The translations under genes and the position numbers were made by a program. This document shows, one piece after another, positions 6,325 to 11,955 of a stretch of 11,955 nt of DNA. The DNA comes from an uncultured Oscillospiraceae bacterium (GTDB lineage: Bacteria; Bacillota_A; Clostridia; Oscillospirales; Oscillospiraceae), in the NCBI GenBank assembly GCA_947631675.1, contig CANRMG010000045.1, forward strand, positions 1-11,955, in the 5' to 3' direction. Below the pieces are notes generated by a model, which ran no database searches, was not told where the DNA came from, and was given only the letters and a program-made list of their open reading frames with translations. Numbering within the stretch: the stretch's first letter is position 1; each line of letters begins with the position of its first letter.

Positions 6325-6327
6325 CCC

Positions 6328-6915
6328 ATGCGAAACGCCGCCATAGAACGAAAGACCGCCGAGACCGACATCCGGCTTACGCTGTGCCTGGACGGCACAG
6401 GCCGGGCCGATGTCGCCACAGGCATAGGATTTCTGGACCATATGCTGACGCTGTTCGCCGCCCACGGGCGATTCGACCTGACCGTGGCCTGCAAGGGCGA
6501 CACATATGTGGACGGCCACCACACCACAGAGGACATAGGCATCGCCTTGGGCGCGGCCTTTGCCCAGGCGCTGGGCGACAAGCGGGGCATCCGCCGCTAC
6601 GGCCACATCCTGCTGCCCATGGACGAGGCGCTGGTCCTCTGCGCCGCGGACATCTCCGGCCGCAGCTGTCTGCGCTGGCAGTTCCAGCTTCCCAGTCCCC
6701 GGGTGGGAGACTTCGACACGGAGCTGGCAGAGGAGTTTTTCACAGCCTTCACCCGCGCCGCCGGCGTCACGCTGCACATGCGCCAGCTGGACGGGACCAA
6801 CACCCACCACATCCTGGAGGCCGCCTTCAAGGGCTTTGGCCGTACCATGGCCCAGGCGGCGGGCCTGGACCCGGCCGCCCCTGGCGCCATCCCCTCCACC
6901 AAGGGAGTGCTCTGA
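6328..6915 (+). CDS. hisB: Imidazoleglycerol-phosphate dehydratase
   Basis: Removes water from imidazole glycerol phosphate to give imidazole-acetol phosphate, the HisC substrate. The 195-aa protein is the monofunctional form, without the HAD phosphatase domain of enterobacterial HisB; the phosphatase is supplied by hisJ at the end of the operon. Family motifs are GIGFLDHML (32-40), the Mn-binding VDGHHTTEDIGI (61-72; His64, His65, Glu68) and TNTHHILEAAFKGFGR (157-172; His160, His161, Glu164), with STKG (190-193) near the C-terminus. AGAGAGG lies 10 nt before the ATG and only 3 bp separate it from hisC. Its TGA shares one base with the hisH ATG. Confidence 0.97.
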   Translation: MRNAAIERKTAETDIRLTLCLDGTGRADVATGIGFLDHMLTLFAAHGRFDLTVACKGDTYVDGHHTTEDIGIALGAAFAQALGDKRGIRRYGHILLPMDEALVLCAADISGRSCLRWQFQLPSPRVGDFDTELAEEFFTAFTRAAGVTLHMRQLDGTNTHHILEAAFKGFGRTMAQAAGLDPAAPGAIPSTKGVL

Positions 6916-7523
6916 TGATCGCCGTCGTCGACTACGGGGTGGGCAATCTGTTCTCCCTGCAGCGCTCCCTGCAGGCGGTGGGCACAAAGGCCGCCGTCAC
7001 CAGCCGCCCGGAGGAGATCGCCGCAGCGGACAGGATCGTGCTGCCCGGCGTGGGCGCCTTTGGGGACGCGGCGGAAAAGCTGCGCGCCGCGGGCCTGGAC
7101 CAAGTGCTCCTGGACGAGGCCGGAAAGGGCAAGTATATCCTAGGCATCTGCCTGGGGATGCAGCTTCTGTTCGACCGGAGCTTTGAGTTTGGCGAGCATG
7201 CCGGGCTCGGGCTGATCCCGGGAGACGTGGTGCCCATGGAGCCGGTGCTGCCCGCGGGATATAAGGTGCCTCACATCGGCTGGAACGCCCTGCACTTCAC
7301 CCGCCCCCACCCCCTTTTCCGGTATGTCAAAGAGGGCCAGTGCGTGTACTTCGTGCACAGCTACTACGCCGACCGGTGTGCCGGGTCCGTCATCGCCACG
7401 GCGGAGTACGGCCCGGAGCTCACCGCCGCCGTCGCCCGGGACAACGTGATGGGCTGTCAGTTCCACCCGGAAAAGAGCGGTCCGGTGGGTCTGGCCATCC
7501 TCCGGGCATTCTGCGAGCTATAA
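6915..7523 (+). CDS. hisH: Imidazole glycerol phosphate synthase, glutamine amidotransferase subunit
   Basis: Class I glutaminase that releases ammonia from glutamine and channels it to HisF for imidazole ring closure. The 202-aa protein carries the triad Cys79 in LGICLGMQLL (76-85) and His184 with Glu186 in GCQFHPEKSG (180-189), plus the oxyanion strand LPGVGAFGD (43-51) and IGWNALHF (121-128). The start at 6915 is set by homology (MIAVVDYGVGNL), by AAGGGAG 7 nt upstream and by the one-base overlap with the hisB stop. The same frame is open far upstream through hisB and the end of hisC, but that part has no homology. Confidence 0.96.
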   Translation: MIAVVDYGVGNLFSLQRSLQAVGTKAAVTSRPEEIAAADRIVLPGVGAFGDAAEKLRAAGLDQVLLDEAGKGKYILGICLGMQLLFDRSFEFGEHAGLGLIPGDVVPMEPVLPAGYKVPHIGWNALHFTRPHPLFRYVKEGQCVYFVHSYYADRCAGSVIATAEYGPELTAAVARDNVMGCQFHPEKSGPVGLAILRAFCEL

Positions 7524-7532
7524 GGAGAACGT

Positions 7533-8246
7533 ATGTATATCTATCCTGCCATCGATCTGTATGACGGCAAGGCCGTGCGCCTTTTGCGGGGCGACTATGA
7601 CGATATGACCGTCTACAGCGACGACCCCCTCGCCGTGGCCCGGGACTTCGAGGCCGCCGGGGCGGAGCACATCCACATGGTGGACCTGGCCGGGGCCCGG
7701 GACGGGACCACCCCCAATTTCGACATCGTGGCCGCCGTGGCCAGAAGCACCGCCCTGAAGGTGGAGATCGGCGGAGGCGTGCGCAGCGAGGACGTGATAC
7801 GCCGGTATCTGGACGCGGGGGTGGACCGGGTGATCCTGGGCACCGCCGCCGTCACAGACTGGGACTTTTTCGCCGCCATGGCCGCCAAATACGGTCCCCG
7901 GCTGGCCGCCGGTGTAGACTGCCGGGATGGCTATGTGGCCATCAGGGGCTGGCGGGAGACCTCCTCCCTGCCCTGCCTTGACTTCTGCAAAAAGCTGCAG
8001 AGCGCCGGCGTGGGCGCCGTTATCTGCACAGACATCGCCCGGGACGGGGCCATGGCAGGCACGAACCGGGACCTGTACAGGACCCTGACCGCCGCGCTGG
8101 ATATGGACGTGGTGGCCTCCGGCGGCGTGTCCAGCCTGGAGGACGTGGCGGCGCTGCGGGACATGGGCCTGGCCGGGGCCATCCTGGGCAAGGCGTACTA
8201 TACCGGGGCCGTGGACCTGGCCCGGGCAATCGAGGTGGCGAAATGA
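7533..8246 (+). CDS. hisA: ProFAR isomerase (1-(5-phosphoribosyl)-5-[(5-phosphoribosylamino)methylideneamino]imidazole-4-carboxamide isomerase)
   Basis: TIM-barrel enzyme that performs an Amadori rearrangement of ProFAR to PRFAR, the substrate of HisF/HisH. The 237-aa sequence shows PAIDLYDGKAVRL (5-17, catalytic Asp8), VEIGGGVRS (77-85), GVDCRDG (127-133, catalytic Asp129), GWRETS (139-144) and TDIARDG (166-172), then VASGGVSSLED (194-204) with phosphate-binding loops on the C-terminal half. The sequence resembles plain HisA. A dual HisA/TrpF (PriA) role cannot be excluded from sequence but is not suggested, since trp genes lie next door and may include trpF beyond the window. AAGGAG is 5 nt before the ATG; the gap to hisH is 9 bp and the stop overlaps hisF by 4 bp. 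Confidence 0.96.
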   Translation: MYIYPAIDLYDGKAVRLLRGDYDDMTVYSDDPLAVARDFEAAGAEHIHMVDLAGARDGTTPNFDIVAAVARSTALKVEIGGGVRSEDVIRRYLDAGVDRVILGTAAVTDWDFFAAMAAKYGPRLAAGVDCRDGYVAIRGWRETSSLPCLDFCKKLQSAGVGAVICTDIARDGAMAGTNRDLYRTLTAALDMDVVASGGVSSLEDVAALRDMGLAGAILGKAYYTGAVDLARAIEVAK

Positions 8247-9001
8247 TAACGAAGCGCATCATCCCCTGCCTGGACGTAAAGGACGGCCGGGTAGTCAAGG
8301 GCGTCAACTTCAAGGGCCTGGCGGACGTGTCGGACCCGGTGTCCCTGGCGGAGCACTACTCCCGCTGCGGCGCGGACGAGCTGGTCTTTTACGACATCAC
8401 CGCCTCCGCCGAGGGCCGGGACATCTTCACGGACATCCTGCGCAGAACGGCCTCCACCGTGTTCATCCCCCTGACCGTGGGCGGCGGCATCCGCTCCCTC
8501 ACCGACTTCGACCGGGTGCTCAAATGCGGCGCGGACAAGGTCAGCGTCAACTCCGGGGCCCTGGCGGAGCCCCAGCTCATCTATGACGCCGCCAAGCGCT
8601 ATGGCAGCCAGTGCGTGGTCCTGTCCGTGGACGCCAGGCGCATAGACGGCGGCTGGCGGGTCTTTGCCAAGGGCGGCCGGGAGGACACGGGTCTGGACGC
8701 CATAGAGTGGATACGCCGGGGCGTGGATATGGGCGCGGGAGAGATCGTCCTGAACTCCATCGACACAGACGGCGTCCGGGGCGGGTTCGACATCCCCATG
8801 CTGGACGCAGTGTGTCAGGCGGTGAATGTGCCGGTGATCGCCTCCGGCGGCGCCGGGTGCATCGAGGACTTCGTCACCCTTTTCAAGACCCTGCCAAAGG
8901 TGGACGCGGGTCTGGCCGCCGGGATCTTCCACTTCGGCGAGGTGTCCATCCCGGACCTGAAGGCCGCGCTGGCGGCCAACGACATCCTTGTGAGGAGATA
9001 A
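8243..9001 (+). CDS. hisF: Imidazole glycerol phosphate synthase, cyclase subunit
   Basis: TIM-barrel partner of HisH. It uses ammonia delivered through its barrel to convert PRFAR to imidazole glycerol phosphate and AICAR, the latter returning to purine synthesis. The 252-aa protein has the classic catalytic pair Asp11 in [15 protein letters not shown] (6-20) and Asp130 in VLSVDARR (126-133). Other landmarks are [12 protein letters not shown] (49-60), LTVGGGIRS (77-85), KVSVNSGA (99-106), [13 protein letters not shown] (171-183) and VIASGGAG (198-205), with [12 protein letters not shown] (232-243) near the C-terminus. The start overlaps the hisA stop (ATGATAA), indicating coupled translation. 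hisH lies two genes upstream, so both halves of the synthase come from one transcript. Confidence 0.97.
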   Translation: MITKRIIPCLDVKDGRVVKGVNFKGLADVSDPVSLAEHYSRCGADELVFYDITASAEGRDIFTDILRRTASTVFIPLTVGGGIRSLTDFDRVLKCGADKVSVNSGALAEPQLIYDAAKRYGSQCVVLSVDARRIDGGWRVFAKGGREDTGLDAIEWIRRGVDMGAGEIVLNSIDTDGVRGGFDIPMLDAVCQAVNVPVIASGGAGCIEDFVTLFKTLPKVDAGLAAGIFHFGEVSIPDLKAALAANDILVRR

Positions 9002-9006
9002 AACGC

Positions 9007-9654
9007 ATGCTTGACATCGACGATCTTAAATTCGACGAAAAGGGCCTGATCCCCGCCATCGTGGTGGACTCCGCCAGCAAAAAGGTGCTGACGCTGGCCT
9101 ACATGAGCCGGGAGAGCCTAGCCATATCCATGGAAAAGGGACTCACGTGCTTTTTCAGCCGCAGCCGCCAGCAGCTCTGGCTCAAGGGCGAGACCAGCGG
9201 GAACTTCCAGCATATCGTGTCCATCACCGCCGACTGTGACCGGGACGCGCTTGTCGTGGAGGTGCAGAAGGACGGCCCCGCCTGCCATCTGGGCACGGAC
9301 AGTTGCTTCAACGACCTGGTCTATGCGGGCCAGACGCCCCCCGCCTTCCAGTATCAGGGGCTCATGGACCTGCTGCAGGGCCGGAAGGACAGCCCTCAGG
9401 AGGGTTCCTACACCTCCTATCTCTTTGCCAAGGGCAAAGACAAGATCCTCAAAAAGATCGGCGAGGAGGCCACGGAGGTCATCATCGCCGCCAAGGACGA
9501 CGATAAACCAAACACGGTCTACGAGCTGGCGGACCTGGCCTATCACGCCATGGTGCTCATGACGGAGATGGGCATCGGCCTGGACGACGTGAAAGCGGAG
9601 CTCGCCTCCCGCCACGTCATCGACCACAAGGTAAAGCAGGAAAAGATGAAATGA
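9007..9654 (+). CDS. hisI: Bifunctional phosphoribosyl-AMP cyclohydrolase / phosphoribosyl-ATP pyrophosphatase
   Basis: Fused HisIE protein of 215 aa that carries out steps two and three. Residues 1 to about 112 are the HisI cyclohydrolase: VLTLAYMSRESL (27-38), FFSRSRQQLWLKGETSGNFQ (49-68), the metal-binding ADCDRDAL (75-82) and GPACHLGTDSCF (90-101), with Cys93, His94 and Cys100 as probable zinc ligands. Residues about 117-205 are the HisE pyrophosphohydrolase, a MazG-like helical domain with SYLFAKGKDKILKKIGEEA (137-155), then TEVIIAAK (156-163) and ELADLAYHAMVLM (173-185). GAGGAG lies 9 nt before the ATG at 9007; an open frame upstream overlaps hisF and lacks homology. The stop overlaps hisJ by 4 bp. 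Also called hisIE. Confidence 0.96.
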   Translation: MLDIDDLKFDEKGLIPAIVVDSASKKVLTLAYMSRESLAISMEKGLTCFFSRSRQQLWLKGETSGNFQHIVSITADCDRDALVVEVQKDGPACHLGTDSCFNDLVYAGQTPPAFQYQGLMDLLQGRKDSPQEGSYTSYLFAKGKDKILKKIGEEATEVIIAAKDDDKPNTVYELADLAYHAMVLMTEMGIGLDDVKAELASRHVIDHKVKQEKMK

Positions 9655-10466
9655 AACACCGGCAGAACTTGCACACCCATACCACCTGGGACGACGGCGC
9701 GGCCTCGCCCATGGACATGGCCCGGGCTGCCGTGGACGCGGGGCTCACCTCCCTGGGCTTTTCCATCCACAGCCCCCTGCCCTGGAAAAACGACTGGACC
9801 ATTTCGACCGATGATCTGCCCGCCTACCGGTCGGACATCGCTGCCGTCCGGGTGGCCTTTCGCGGCACGCTGGAGGTCTACTGCGGCATTGAGTGGGACA
9901 GCCTCTCCTCCCTGACCCCCGACGGCTTTGACTATGTGATCGGCTCGGTGCATACCCTCCCCCCCGGCGGCGAGGATGCCACCGTTGATTGTTCCCCCGA
10001 CGTCACCCGGGCCATGCTCCGGGACCGCTTCGGCGGAGACGAGAGGGCCATGGCCCAGGCGTACTTCGCCCAATGCGCCGCCCTGGCGGACGCCCCCTGG
10101 GTGGACATCGTGGGCCACTTCGACCTGATCGCCAAGTTTTCCGAGAAAGCAGGGCTCTTTGACGCCCATGCCCCCTGGCTTCTGGAACTGACGGACGCCG
10201 CCATGGAGCCGCTGGTATCCGCCGGGAAGATCTTCGAGGTCAACACAGGCGCCATCGCCCGGGGCTACCGGACAGAGCCCTATCCCTCCGAACCGCTGCT
10301 GCGCAGGCTTCTGGCCCTGGGCGGGCGCATAACGCTCAGCTCCGACGCCCACAGGCCCGATGGCGTGGCCTGCGCCTTCACGGAGACGGAGGCGCGGCTC
10401 CGGGACATCGGCTTCCGGGAGCTGTGGCGCTTCGACGGCCATGGATTCGTCCCGGAGCCGCTCTGA
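9651..10466 (+). CDS. hisJ: Histidinol-phosphatase, PHP family (HisJ/HisK type)
   Basis: Dephosphorylates L-histidinol phosphate to L-histidinol, the HisD substrate, supplying the activity missing from the monofunctional HisB. The 271-aa protein shows the PHP-domain metal-site series: NLHTHTTWDDG (6-16, His8 and His10), GFSIHSPLP (36-44, His40), GIEWD (79-83, Glu81), SVHTL (99-103, His101), DIVGHFDLI (152-160, His156 and Asp158) and LSSDAHRPDGVA (229-240, Asp232 and His234). All expected ligands are present. It lies last in the operon and its ATG overlaps the hisIE stop. The tail after residue 255 is short and unremarkable. No transcription terminator follows before the next promoter, 9 bp downstream. 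Confidence 0.94.
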   Translation: MKHRQNLHTHTTWDDGAASPMDMARAAVDAGLTSLGFSIHSPLPWKNDWTISTDDLPAYRSDIAAVRVAFRGTLEVYCGIEWDSLSSLTPDGFDYVIGSVHTLPPGGEDATVDCSPDVTRAMLRDRFGGDERAMAQAYFAQCAALADAPWVDIVGHFDLIAKFSEKAGLFDAHAPWLLELTDAAMEPLVSAGKIFEVNTGAIARGYRTEPYPSEPLLRRLLALGGRITLSSDAHRPDGVACAFTETEARLRDIGFRELWRFDGHGFVPEPL

Positions 10467-10475
10467 AAAAAACCT

Positions 10476-10504
10476 TTGACAAACAGGACCGGGCGTGCTA
10501 GAAT
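10476..10504 (+). promoter_or_regulatory. Promoter of the T-box/trpE leader
   Basis: A perfect -35 box TTGACA (10476-10481), a 17-bp spacer and a -10 box TAGAAT (10499-10504). Transcription should start near 10511, a few bases before the leader RNA folds into Stem I. It lies 9 bp after the hisJ stop codon. Confidence 0.85.
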
Positions 10505-10611
10505 AGCCCCAACAATTTAAAACATTAAACCGTTGACGCGGAGATAACGGCGGTGATGCCCGCACAGAGAGCCCCTTACGCTGAGACCGGGGTGGGAAAC
10601 AAACCGTCAAA

Positions 10612-10614
10612 TGG
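10612..10614 (+). promoter_or_regulatory. T-box specifier codon UGG (Trp)
   Basis: UGG followed by the purine A and then CCGCTGAG on the 3' side of Stem I, the usual context of the specifier. It pairs with the CCA anticodon of tRNA-Trp. Confidence 0.85.
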
Positions 10615-10708
10615 ACCGCTGAGGGCGCGGTAATGCGCGACGTGTGGGCATACGTCAGTTGCCGGGGATATGTTGGTATCCTGCCAAGTGCACGGCCTCA
10701 CCGCCGTG

Positions 10709-10727
10709 AATCAAGGTGGCACCGCGG
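10709..10727 (+). promoter_or_regulatory. T-box antiterminator element
   Basis: AATCAAGGTGGCACCGCGG is a close match to the conserved T-box sequence. UGGC at 10717-10720 is the bulge that captures the free tRNA 3' end; the variable base C implies discriminator G, as in tRNA-Trp. Confidence 0.92.
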
Positions 10728-10740
10728 ATAAATCTTTATT

Positions 10741-10782
10741 CGTCCTTGACAGAAATGGGTCTTTCTGTCAGGGACGTTTTTT
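10741..10782 (+). terminator. T-box intrinsic terminator
   Basis: A 15-bp stem with one G-U wobble: CGTCCTTGACAGAAA (10741-10755) pairs with TTTCTGTCAGGGACG (10762-10776) across a 6-nt loop, followed by six T residues (10777-10782). It is the conditional stop for trpE and also the first convincing plus-strand terminator after the whole histidine operon. Confidence 0.95.
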
Positions 10783-10816
10783 GTTGGCAGAGATTCCCGG
10801 AGACTATTTGCATTTT

Positions 10817-10823
10817 GAGGAGG
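10817..10823 (+). promoter_or_regulatory. trpE ribosome binding site
   Basis: GAGGAGG, with GGAGG 9 nt before the ATG at 10833. It lies 35 nt past the terminator T-tract, so it is outside the riboswitch fold. It supports 10833 as the trpE start. Confidence 0.85.
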
Positions 10824-10832
10824 ACCAATACC

Positions 10833-11955
10833 ATGCGCGTCAGACCCAGCCTGGAACAGGTCAAGGCCATCGCGGCGGAGGGAAAGTACGACATTCTGCC
10901 AGTGAGCTGCGAGATCCTGTCTGACATCTGCACCCCTATCCAGGCGCTGAAGATTTTAAAAAATGTATCCACCCACTGTTTTCTGCTGGAATCGGTGGCG
11001 GAGCGGGAGAAGTGGGGCCGGTATACGTTCCTGGGGTTCGAGCCCAGGATGGAGATCACCTGCACCGACGGCGAGATGCGCGCCGGGGGCGTGAGCTTCC
11101 ATACGGAGGACCCGTCGGCGGCGCTGCGGCAGATACTGGCCGAGCACAAAAGCCCCCGCTTCGACTATCTGCCCCCCTTCACCGGCGGGCTGGTGGGCTA
11201 TTTCTCCTATGACTATCTTGGCTACAGCGAGCCCGCCGTCCGCACAGGGGCGAAGGACACGGAATCGTTCAAGGACGTGGACCTGATGCTCTTCGACCGG
11301 CTCGTGGCCTTTGACAACTTCGCCCAGAAGATCATCCTCATCGCCAACATGTCCCTGGACGAGCCGGAGACGGGCTACAACCGGGCAGTGCTGGCGCTGA
11401 AGGAGCTGCGGGAGCTTCTGTGCACGGGTGAGCAGAAGGCTGAGCCCGCCGGCCGTCTCACCGGGGAGGTGACGCCGCTGTTCGACAAGGACGCCTACTG
11501 CGCCATGGTGGAGCGGGCCAAGCGCCACATCCGGGAGGGGGACATCTTCCAGATCGTTCTGTCCAACCGGCTCAGCGCCCCCTTTGAGGGCTCCCTTCTC
11601 CAGACCTACCGGCTCCTGCGGACCATGAACCCCTCGCCGTACATGTTCTACTTCTCCGGCACGGACGTGGAGGTGGCCGGCGCCTCTCCCGAGACGCTGG
11701 TGAAGCTGGAGGACGGCGTGCTGCACACCTTCCCGCTGGCTGGCACCCGGCCCCGGGGAAAGACGGATGAGGAGGACGCCGCCCTGGAGGCGGAGCTTCT
11801 GGCGGATGAGAAGGAGCTGGCCGAGCACAACATGCTGGTAGACCTGGGCCGCAACGACCTGGGCAAGATCAGCAAGTTCGGCACGGTCCGGGTGGAGCAT
11901 CTGCACACCATCGAGCGCTACTCCCACGTCATGCACATCGGCTCCACGGTCCGGG
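10833..11955 (+). CDS. trpE: Anthranilate synthase component I, partial (runs off the right edge)
   Basis: First enzyme of tryptophan synthesis, converting chorismate to anthranilate using ammonia delivered by the TrpG subunit. The 374 visible codons begin MRVRPSLEQVKAIAA and cover the N-terminal domain (about 1-190) and much of the chorismate-binding domain. Seen are the Trp feedback motif FLLESVAEREKWGRYTFLG (50-68), GGLVGYFSYDYLGY (118-131), GDIFQIVLSNRLS (236-248), MNPSPYMFYF (265-274; NPSPY also contributes to Trp binding), GASPETLVKL (283-292), TFPLAGTRPRGKT (299-311) and LVDLGRNDLGKIS (335-347). Retention of LLES and NPSPY suggests the enzyme is still inhibited by tryptophan. Expected length is about 490 aa, so roughly 115 residues are missing on the right. 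PabB is the close alternative, but the Trp T-box and LLES motif favour TrpE. Confidence 0.95.
   Translation, partial: MRVRPSLEQVKAIAAEGKYDILPVSCEILSDICTPIQALKILKNVSTHCFLLESVAEREKWGRYTFLGFEPRMEITCTDGEMRAGGVSFHTEDPSAALRQILAEHKSPRFDYLPPFTGGLVGYFSYDYLGYSEPAVRTGAKDTESFKDVDLMLFDRLVAFDNFAQKIILIANMSLDEPETGYNRAVLALKELRELLCTGEQKAEPAGRLTGEVTPLFDKDAYCAMVERAKRHIREGDIFQIVLSNRLSAPFEGSLLQTYRLLRTMNPSPYMFYFSGTDVEVAGASPETLVKLEDGVLHTFPLAGTRPRGKTDEEDAALEAELLADEKELAEHNMLVDLGRNDLGKISKFGTVRVEHLHTIERYSHVMHIGSTVR

Larger units (their letters stand above)
10511..10782 (+). ncRNA. T-box riboswitch leader, tryptophan type
   Basis: A tRNA-sensing leader upstream of trpE. Stem I runs roughly from 10529 to 10635. It contains a K-turn/loop-E-like GGAGATAA (10540-10547), the AG-bulge region ACAGAGAGCCCC (10564-10575) pairing with GGGGTGGGAAA (10589-10599), and the specifier loop CAAATGGACCGCTGAG with UGG (Trp) at 10612-10614. 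Further hairpins follow, including GGATA/TATCC (10666-10681). The conserved T-box element AATCAAGGTGGCACCGCGG (10709-10727) presents UGGC, which would pair with the GCCA end of an uncharged tRNA carrying discriminator G73, as tRNA-Trp does. Uncharged tRNA-Trp should stabilise the antiterminator and allow trpE transcription; charged tRNA should leave the terminator to form. Specifier, discriminator and downstream gene all agree on tryptophan. Confidence 0.95.

Noticed and set aside
6237..6914. Upstream in-frame extension of hisH
   Set aside because: It lies within hisC and hisB and reads as Arg/His/Gly-rich nonsense. The hisH start at 6915 has a proper ribosome binding site and homology.
5212..6987. 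A 591-codon open frame on the minus strand opposite hisC and hisB
   Set aside because: Its translation is low-complexity and rich in Gly, Arg, His and Val with no recognisable domain. The plus strand carries clear hisC and hisB. It is an artefact of high GC content.
7533..8246. HisA as a bifunctional PriA (HisA/TrpF) enzyme
   Set aside because: PriA is mainly known from actinobacteria. The motifs here fit ordinary HisA and the trp operon nearby may encode trpF outside the window, so the extra activity is unsupported.
10670..10924. An 84-codon plus-strand open frame across the T-box and trpE start
   Set aside because: It runs through the conserved riboswitch antiterminator and terminator and then overlaps trpE in another frame.
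1..11955. CRISPR arrays, insertion sequences, prophage or tRNA genes
   Set aside because: No direct-repeat arrays, transposase-like frames, attachment-site pairs or tRNA-like cloverleaf sequences were seen on either strand.

Overview
The window is about 12 kb of GC-rich, gene-dense bacterial DNA. The gene set points to a Gram-positive anaerobe of class Clostridia, plausibly an Oscillospiraceae-like lineage. Supporting features are a short-form HisG paired with HisZ, fused HisIE, a PHP-type histidinol phosphatase, a TrpR-like YerC-family regulator, a T-box riboswitch and strong GGAGG ribosome binding sites. The taxonomic call is an inference from content and style, not from a marker gene.

Left block (1-1650, minus strand): a thioredoxin-fold ArsC/Spx-like protein without the usual cysteines, then gpsA (glycerol-3-phosphate dehydrogenase), then the first 71 codons of an S66-family LD-carboxypeptidase/MccF-like gene that runs off the left edge. 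A good promoter (TTGCAA-17-TATAAT) lies just upstream of the ArsC-like gene, so the three probably form one operon.

Divergent intergenic region (1588-1942): it holds that minus-strand promoter, a perfect 12-bp palindrome, a perfect 13-bp-stem inverted repeat that looks like a terminator, a possible degraded minus-strand reading frame, and the plus-strand promoter of the histidine operon. An imperfect palindrome sits between the -35 and -10 boxes of that promoter.

Central block (1943-10466, plus strand): a TrpR-like regulator followed by a complete histidine biosynthesis operon, yerC-hisZ-hisG-hisD-hisC-hisB-hisH-hisA-hisF-hisIE-hisJ. Every step from PRPP + ATP to L-histidine is covered. Genes overlap (five ATGA junctions and one TGATG) or are separated by 3-9 bp, so the set should be co-transcribed and translationally coupled. 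The leading regulator is the obvious candidate for a histidine-responsive repressor of its own operon.

Right block (10467-11955, plus strand): a strong promoter, a tryptophan-type T-box leader (specifier UGG, antiterminator UGGC, intrinsic terminator) and the first 374 codons of trpE, which keeps the LLES and NPSPY feedback motifs. I see no terminator between hisJ and the T-box, so the T-box terminator may also end histidine-operon transcripts. Two amino-acid pathways that both consume PRPP therefore sit head to tail under different control: a DNA-binding repressor (inferred) for histidine and a tRNA-sensing riboswitch for tryptophan.

I found no mobile element, CRISPR array, tRNA or rRNA. 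Most of the window is well-understood metabolism. The more interesting points are the regulator with its candidate operator, the missing his/trp terminator, and the unexplained 1660-1880 segment.
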